A DNA stretch of 64,000 nt from Laguncularia racemosa (taxonomy: Eukaryota; Streptophyta; Magnoliopsida; Myrtales; Combretaceae). Below, one piece after another: positions 57,029-64,000 of the stretch (position 1 is the first letter of the stretch; every line of letters starts with the position of its first letter). A program made the position numbers and the translations under genes. The stretch lies in assembly GCA_037954665.1 (NCBI GenBank), contig JBBMOL010000081.1:294313-358312 (forward strand), written 5' to 3'. The notes beneath the pieces were generated by a model. That model was not told the DNA's origin. It saw only the letters and a list, made by a program, of their open reading frames with translations, and did not search any database.

Positions 57029-57638
57029 TACACGGCTCGTTACACGGCCGTGTAACGAGTCATGGGAGCTTCCAGAAAGACACACGGCCTCTACACACCA
57101 CCAGAAGCACGGCCGTATATTCGATCAGGAAATCCCACAGAAGCATACACGGTCTCCATACACGGCCAGAAGCACGGCTGTGTATTCGATCAGGAAATCC
57201 CACAGAAGCATACACGGTCTCCATATACAGTCAGGAACACGGCCGTGTATTCGATTAGGAAATCCCACAGAAGTATACACGGCCTCCATACACGGTCAGG
57301 AACACTGCCGTGTATTCGGTCAGGACTGTTCACAGAATCATACACGGCTGGGAGGCACGGCCGTGTACACGATAGAGAATAGACGTGTATAGTAATATTT
57401 ATTTCCATGTGTATGTGTATATTTCCCTTTTTATGTATTTTTATAGGGTAGTATAAATACCGATATTAGGTTATTTTAGGGTTACGTTTTATTATCCATC
57501 TGAAATACACTTTTGAGAGAGGAATTTTTCTCTGTTTATCGGTTGTGCGCAACCAGATTTCATCAAAGAGTAATTCTTTATTGTTGTGAAACCAATCCAT
57601 AATCGGATTCGTTTCGTTATGCTATCCGCGCTGCGTCA
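57010..57638 (+). repeat. 3' LTR of N
   Basis: It opens TGATGGAGACACGGG after gtgggagagaa and ends CGCTGCGTCA. The stop codon of the integrase frame (57026-57028) lies just inside it. Confidence 0.95.
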
Positions 57639-57643
57639 GTAAA

Positions 57644-58078
57644 GTTTCTGTCCTTCAGAGTCCCTATAGAAACCCACTTAAATGAAGAGAAAATAGCAAA
57701 CCAATTGAACATATATTTTATAATATATTTTACTCTTAAGCTAGGTTTTGCTATGTGTCATGGGTCTAAAAACTTCTATGAACATTTTTTATTCTTTGAA
57801 CTTATCCTTTAGTGGATCTTATGCCTCTAATTCTAATGGAACTTTTGCTACTATGTTTAGTAAAACTTCTACTTCTAACTTTGGCAAAAATCATGCTGTT
57901 CTCTTTAGCAAAACTTCTACTTTAAAATTTGGTAGAACTTCTACCATTGTCTTTAATGTCAAGTATGCTTAACTACATGATATAATAAAAATAATATTGA
58001 GTATATTTAATTATAGAATGTGATAAAACTAATGAAAAATACAAAAAAAAATAAAAGTAAGATGAATGGACTAAAAAA
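57644..58078. repeat. Duplicated block A, right side of the N target
   Basis: Positions 57650-57715 match 59690-59755 and 57760-58060 match 60720-61060 (aaaacttctac and tggtagaacttctac words, then taagtatgcttaa). No gene; the open stretch at 57748-57972 comes from S/T/K-rich simple sequence and is not conserved as a frame in the second block. Confidence 0.65.
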
Positions 58079-59446
58079 TGTAATGCCCCAAAACCCAGGA
58101 CGAATACAACCTGCCATGTGTCATTATAAAGTGATGACATGCAAAGGCTCATAAGTAATTATAATTACCACAATTTACAATAACTACATATACAAAGAAA
58201 CTAAAATCTCTATATAACATCTTTGAGTAGCTCGTAAGACTCTCACTCTACAACCTCATTGATAACAACAACTACTAATTAGAAGAACTAGAGTCTAGTG
58301 CTCTTACTAAACTGACAACTATCATATTCATAACAAAACATTATCTAACAATAACTAGTGTTTGCCTCCTTAATGCGATCAATCTGCTAATAGTACATCA
58401 CTATCATTTGTCTACCTCTCACAATTACTAATCCTCAAAGTAATAAAATACTCAACATCATCTCCCAAATAAGGGCCCCCACTCATCTCATCATGAACCA
58501 CCAATTTCATCATAGATGCCTATAGTTGAAAAAGGTTTTGCAAGAGAGATGAGCTAATACTCAGCATGTGAATACAACACACACAAGCACATACTAAGCA
58601 AACCTCAAAACACATGCATTCAATGCAAGAGAAATCATAAACAACTAGTTTAATTATCTTTTAATTTAGTCCATCAAACAGCATAAGAGTATTCAAGACT
58701 TTATTCAAACTCTATGGTAAAATCTTAAGTTAAGAACTGCTACATTCGGCCCTAACTTTCTAAATAGTATTGGAAATTGCCACCACCAACTCCAATATCC
58801 CTAAATCTACCCTAGATCATTTCAATATACAACTCCACTTGAGATAATGTTTTATATCGATCGTTGAGATAACCCTCGAGCCTCTAAGTTGAGCCATGCA
58901 CATGCATCAAAACAATTTTTAGTCAGATATTTATTACATTCATTTTCTTTTTAACTTAACAAGCATAAACAATAAATACAGTGAACATATACTTAGAAGA
59001 GCAAATCCTATCGATTTCAAGTCCTTACTATGGCTAACAACTAATAGAACACATAAACAACATTTATTTTGAACCTAGAAGCTATGCTAAAGCTTAATGC
59101 TTGTAAATAACTAAGAAAAGAAGGAGAAAAAACTTCATTGGATGGTACACAATCAAGAGCGTGCCCATGCTCTTTGGCCATGTACCTCTCTACCTTCATT
59201 TTCCAACAACACAACCATCTATTGTGGCCATGTAGAGGAATAAGATAAAACATGGCCATGTTCTTTGGCCATGCTTCTCTCTACCCCACTTTTCAAAACT
59301 ACATGGTTATGTTTAAGGTCATATAGTACATAGTTAGGTACATATCTGTGTACATGGCTAAGTACCCAACTATAGGTTTATATCAACCTAAGGCCTAAAG
59401 CCTAAGGACTACTTTACGAGAATGGGTGGGCCCTTTTTTTACCTTA
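58079..59446 (-). mobile_element. Probable solo LTR of a Tekay-like family
   Basis: It starts TGTAATGCCCCAAAACCC, like the T LTR start (TGTAACGCCCTGAATCCC), interrupting block A. Inner words such as gatgagctaatactcagcatg and ttgagccatgcacatg parallel T's LTR. The end near CCTTACA (59446) is tentative, and flanks aaaaa and ggaat do not match, so the boundary may be wrong. Confidence 0.5.
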
Positions 59447-59604
59447 CAGGAATTGAAATGCCACATAAGTGCTTATGTGGAAATTTAATTCTCACAAATT
59501 GTAATTGCAAGAATCTAATTGCTACATTGAACTTATATGGCAAGTTAATTCTTGCAATTTCCTTTTTCACTCATTATCTTCTCACTATTTTCCTTTATTT
59601 GTTA

Positions 59605-59764
59605 TAGTGTGAAATATAGTAGATTAATTTAAGTTACTTGATTCATTTACATTACTTCACTGAAGTAATACTCTATATAGAAGTAAAGATTCCATTCTTT
59701 AAAGACCTTATAGAAACCCACTTAAATGAAGAGAAAATAGCATACCAATTGGACCCCCATTAAT
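59605..59764. repeat. Duplicated block B, with an unoccupied version of the N target site
   Basis: ctgaagtaatactctatatagaagtaaa runs directly into gattccattctttaaagac and ttatagaaacccacttaaat, the two flanks of N joined with no insertion. Confidence 0.85.
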
Positions 59765-60700
59765 GAAAGAAACTCAATGCCTTAGTAATACCAATACATA
59801 GAATTTATTAGAGGTTTGCGAGTGAAAGCTACAACATAAAAAAAAAATGCACAAAAGTCAAGAGACAAAGCGTAAGAAGATCAAGGGCAAGATTTCGAAT
59901 GGTCCATTCTTATGAGCCAATCTCTTTTTCTAGTTCTACAATAGGCCGAAATCAGTCTCCTACACTAGCTTATTTTCCTATTTGAGAAAAAGGTAAAATA
60001 CAAGCCTCACACTTACTATTTAATTCTACTTTGTCTCACACCCCCAATCCTATTGATTGTAACAAAACTACATGATATTCCTCACTCTCAAAAAGTCTCA
60101 CTAAGTAAAGAAGACAAGCCAAATTTGAGAAAAATACAAGTAAAGATCCTCAAGAGTTTAACTTAAGTAGAACTAAGTTGTACTTCTAAGAAAACAAATA
60201 AATAAGAACTTTACATAGCACAATTGATTGTAATTAAGATTCTTAGATCTTGTTGTTATGATGTCTTGTATCTTATTGTAAATCATGTTTTTTTTTTCTT
60301 TTTTTTTTTTTCAATCTTGTGTAGGTCTTTTTATATAATGACTCTTCTAATGTTCAAATATGCTTGAATTGGATAATAGCTATTTTACTTTTCCCATCTT
60401 TGAATTCGAAAATGATCTTCAAGCATAACCATATTAAGACTCTTTGCTAAAATACTTGTGAACTTTTATCTAAAATATCTCCATCAAAATGCTATATATC
60501 TAACTATATTTCTAAAAAATATCTCCTTATTTCCTGGTATTATGTAACTTTTAAGTCTTTGACTTTCCCCTTAATTTTAGAATATGATGTTTATAGTAAG
60601 TTTTTGTACCAAGAACTTTTGTGATGCTCTCTCAAAATAATGTGTTCATAAGGACGTAGTATGATATATTACCCAAATATATCTAAGTTGTAAGTTAAGT
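59765..60700. other. Sequence present in block B but not block A
   Basis: About 935 bp with no gene, TIR or LTR that I can recognise. It includes a T-rich run at 60286-60312. Confidence 0.35.
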
Positions 60701-61080
60701 ATTGATTTGTATCGTAGATCTAAAAACTTTTATAAATATTCTTAATTCTTTGAAAGATCTTCTTTTGTAACTATTAGAACTCTTGTTTTTGTAGAACTTT
60801 TGCTTCTTCTTCAGTGGATCTTCTACCTCTAACTTGAATAGAACTTTTGCCATTATGATCAGTAAAACCTCTACTATTGACTTTGGTAGAACTCCTACTA
60901 TTGTCTCAATATAATTTCTACTTCTAACAACAGTAGAATTGACGCCATGGTCTTTAATATTAAGTATGCTTAATTACATAATATAATAAAAATGATATTT
61001 AATATATTTTATTATATAATATAATTAAAATAATGAAAATACAAAAAGAATAAACGTGAGAAGAAGGGATTGGAAAACAA
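60701..61080. repeat. Duplicated block B, right part
   Basis: It matches 57760-58078 (gtagaacttttgc, cttctacctctaact, tttaatattaagtatgctta, then an AT-rich tail). Confidence 0.6.
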
Positions 61081-64000
61081 ATGTGCAAACCCAACCAATT
61101 TAGCATCTCAAGGGTCGGTCAACAGTTAACACATGCCTAAAAAGAACAAAAAGCTTAATGGATTTGATGGAATTCTTGATTTTTTAAAGGTCTAAAAAAA
61201 ATAAAACTCAAATAGAGGTTAGAGAGAGGGGGAGAGAGAGAGGTGTTTTGAGACTCAAGCTTAGTAAACAATAAAAAAGCATGTGAGATTTTCCTTCTTT
61301 ATTTTTAAGCGATAGAACACATATCATTATGAAAACATTTTTCACCTTTTCATTTTTAGTTTAGTAGAAACATAAATTCTCTCTTCACATTATTTTGTGG
61401 AAATAGGTACACACCATTCTATTCTCTCCATTTTCACACCCATAATAACCATGTGCAAACAAGTGTTTTACTCTCCATTTTTTCTATTTGGGAAATCATG
61501 GAATGGAGATGCAATAAGAACAAGAGAAGGAGGTAAACCCAAAGCTTATTTTTTGGAGAGTTGAGATGTAAGTGGGAAGAGGCATAGACCAAAGCATTGG
61601 TGAGATACAGGATTGAAGGTAGAAACTCCTTTTTTGGTGTTTTCCTCATGGATTTTGAATGTTGTTGTGTTTATGTTATCTTTATTCTTGAGCTAAACTA
61701 ATATTGTAGGGGTTTTGCATTGGTTTGGTGGATTTAATGGTAAAGTGACTTGTTATTATCCTAGTTAGTGTTTAAATGATGTTTCGGCTATTCCTTTTTA
61801 TTGCTTATATACTATTGCTTGATCAATAATTGCATGTCGATTAGAATTTTACGTATTGGAAAATGGTTTAAGAATCTAACCGAATAGGACATAACATTCT
61901 ATTACCAATAAAAATACATGCAATATTAGTTAAAACACTAGAACTCGTGAAGTTATAGTTCGAGATGCAAATACATGCTCAAACCACAAACTCAACTAAA
62001 GTAGATATGCTTTGTGAGAGGAACCCCAACATAATCCCATGCTTTTACAAATGAAGTTTCTCCTCTATTAGACCTTAGTGCGACTATATTGGTAAGGTTA
62101 ATGTTTAGAAATAGTTATAGTTAATTAAATTCTTAGAAACTAACATTAAATTGCTTTGATTAGAATTGGATCATTGCGATCTATTACTTAGCTTAAGATT
62201 CCTCAAGAATAAAAATACAACATCAATTCCCTATGGCATACTATTTGCACAACAAGTAAGCTTACCAAATTACGATTTTTACATAATTGATATTATCCAA
62301 AATTTGTGCATTTACAATTATTTAATTTGTGAAAGAGTGAGGCATGATAAGCTAGAATCCAATTCTAGCTTATGCCTATTAATTAATTTGATTTGACTCT
62401 TTAAGTAATAGTGATGAAGTATAGAGAGCCAAGTCCATGACTTTATGATGACTATGAGAGATTTGGCATGACGAGCTTAGAGTAAGGCTTATTTGAATGG
62501 ATTGTCCATTAACAACCTTTCCCATAAAGATCACACACCTAAAGAAAGCCCTTTATTGGGCATGGTTACATGCATGGCCCATATATACTTATTCTTATTA
62601 AGAGGGTGTTCATTTGAACCTTTGATAAATAACATAAATCGACGGATGACATGGACAACCAAATCTCTATAAATAGTTACAAGTTTTCCTTATTTGGATA
62701 GAGAGAAATAATTTGGAAAACACTATTACTCTACTAGATAATCTTCTTGAAAGATCACACCCTTTATCATTTGAAGAAATCATCACTTCTCTTTATTATT
62801 AGTAGAGTTTGATGCTGTAAAGGCTCCTCTACTTGTTATTGGTGTGTTTAAACCTACTGGAATTGACTACTCCTCCTTCTCATCCTACTTACTCTTGATC
62901 ATCCTCCTATATGTTATCACATGTCACTCCTCTAGGTTCATGCATAATGCGAAGATTATGCAGCACGTACGTAACCACACTACAATTGAACCTACCTACC
63001 TACATATACAAAACTGGTAATGCAAATAGACCTTCTTTGTTGGTAGACCTTAGCTTGCTAGTAGTTTTGTTCTACTTTAAGGAGTAGTTTAATTGATTGA
63101 TTAATTCTCAAAACTAAAAATCGTTTAAAATGAAGTTGGATCATCATGATTTAATACTTAGTTTTTTATTTCTACGGCAAAAAATACGATATCGATAACT
63201 CATTCTATACAATCGTATGATTGATATGCTAGCGGGATTGCATTTTTCATAATATTCCATTTTTATTCAAACATTCTTACATATAGTATATTTTTACTTG
63301 TGAACGGTGTTGAAGCCAATGCCATGTCTCAAGCTTTGTTTTTCAGTCAACTGTGCCTATGACTTCTTCATTTAGTTAATATTAGATGCTGGAGAATTAG
63401 CTTTTGGGGAAAAGAAAAATACGGGGTTAGAAGAGATAGTAATTGCAATATTTAAAAATTCAATTGAACATTAAAATTGGCATTCAAAAATTTTGAGTTG
63501 ACGCTCGCAAAATTTAAATTATCAACTACATCAGGTAATAAATCTGACATAAGCCTTAATAAATATAGTTTACCAACCACATCAATGTGCTAAAGCTTGT
63601 GCGATTTGAATAAGTAATTAATATTTTTTCCCCTTATCATGAACCATGTTGATTCGCTATTATCAACAATCGTTAACCAAAACTTATATACTATTAATAT
63701 TTAATTAGTAATATGTACTAGATATATTCTTTTATATCTCTCAGGTTCTATCCTTATGCCATCTTTAGTACTGTTGTATAATGAAATGATAAATTTCACC
63801 CTCTTTTATTTTTATAATGGGGTTTCACTTTGACATTTAATTATCTATATTTTCATTTTAACATTTTACATACTTGAGTTTATCAATGTTTGAATGCTCC
63901 ATAACATTAATTTAATAAAATAATATTTTTAAATCTATTTAATTGGATAATTAATAATATAAAATATGCACAAAATTTTTAACAAGAAAAAATGTGTTGA
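61081..64000. other. AT-rich non-coding end region
   Basis: No gene is supported. A GA repeat lies at about 61217-61243. About 62107-62230 and 63085-63210 are diverged copies of each other (tggatcattgcgatctatta / tggatcatcatgatttaata, then aaaaatacaacatc / aaaaatacgatatc), possibly remains of an old LTR pair or tandem duplication. Confidence 0.4.

Larger units (their letters stand above)
51771..57638 (+). mobile_element. Ty3/gypsy element N, full structure, recently inserted relative to the others
   Basis: LTRs are 51771-52398 (628 bp) and 57010-57638 (629 bp), TG to TA and TG to CA. The target duplication GTAAA is exact (51766-51770, 57639-57643). By hand I count about 44 differences between the LTRs, roughly 7%. 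A primer-binding site (52401-52412), gag, protease, RT, RNase H, integrase and purine tract (about 56998-57009) are all present. The integrase tail CTFNVADLSLFHPDD resembles CRM/Galadriel-type chromovirus ends, but no chromodomain is seen, so the clade is open. Five stops in the gag-protease frame, one frameshift near 54797 and two later stops (55868, 56240) make it inactive. Confidence 0.95.

Noticed and set aside
61434..61649. 71-codon minus-strand frame with leucine-rich part
   Set aside because: It is isolated, without motif, and lies in repeat-like AT-rich sequence next to a GA microsatellite.

Overview
The window is plant nuclear DNA, most likely from a eudicot. It is AT-rich and intron-containing, and dominated by nested LTR retrotransposons of plant lineages (a Tekay/Del-like chromovirus, a SIRE-like Ty1-copia, and several gag-protease gypsy families). 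The only host genes I recognise are two broken copies of a 2-oxoglutarate/Fe(II) dioxygenase of the feruloyl-CoA 6'-hydroxylase type (F6'H, the ortho-hydroxylase of scopoletin/coumarin synthesis). The species cannot be named from this. I see no tRNA, rRNA, CRISPR or bacterial-type operon.

Left part (1-8146): a short coding-free LTR element (1-1151), a hAT-like element (2063-3029) with an 8-bp target duplication, then F6'H-like pseudogene copy 1 on the minus strand (4598-6978). Its first exon is split by the 3' end of a gypsy element, and three 52-bp tandem repeats sit directly upstream of its ATG.

Nested block A (8147-22739): a gypsy element (F, target duplication AATAC) whose left LTR was entered 13 bp from its start by a Tekay-like element (T, 8160-18522, ATCAT/ATCAC). 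T's own left LTR contains a solo LTR (9608-10615). F keeps gag, protease and an integrase tail but has no RT, RNase H or integrase core.

Block B (22740-31974): AT-rich DNA, a 360-bp MITE, and a minus-strand copia remnant (J). J is interrupted by a gag-protease gypsy element (H), whose gag is interrupted by a solo LTR (CGGGT duplication).

Block C (31975-47938): a SIRE-like copia element (K) with extra coding-like sequence between RNase H and its 3' LTR. Its RT region was hit by three insertions: a solo LTR (AAAAC), a complete gag-protease element (G, AAATT/AAATG) and a rearranged LTR element (TCTTT).

Right part (47939-64000): fragments of a third copy of the F6'H 3' flank, microsatellites, F6'H-like copy 2 (50362-51531, minus; 5' truncated and lacking an iron-ligand histidine), and the youngest-looking gypsy element (N, 51771-57638, GTAAA duplication). 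N's uninterrupted integration site has a paralogous unoccupied copy at about 59655-59750. The rest is LTR remnants and AT-rich DNA.

The best reading is an F6'H-type tandem duplication that decayed while retrotransposons filled the space between copies. I did not find a new gene system. The unusual points are the insertion order that can be read from target duplications, the repeated loss of RT/IN in three gag-protease elements, the lost iron ligand in copy 2, and a CACGGCCGTG palindrome shared by LTRs of several families.
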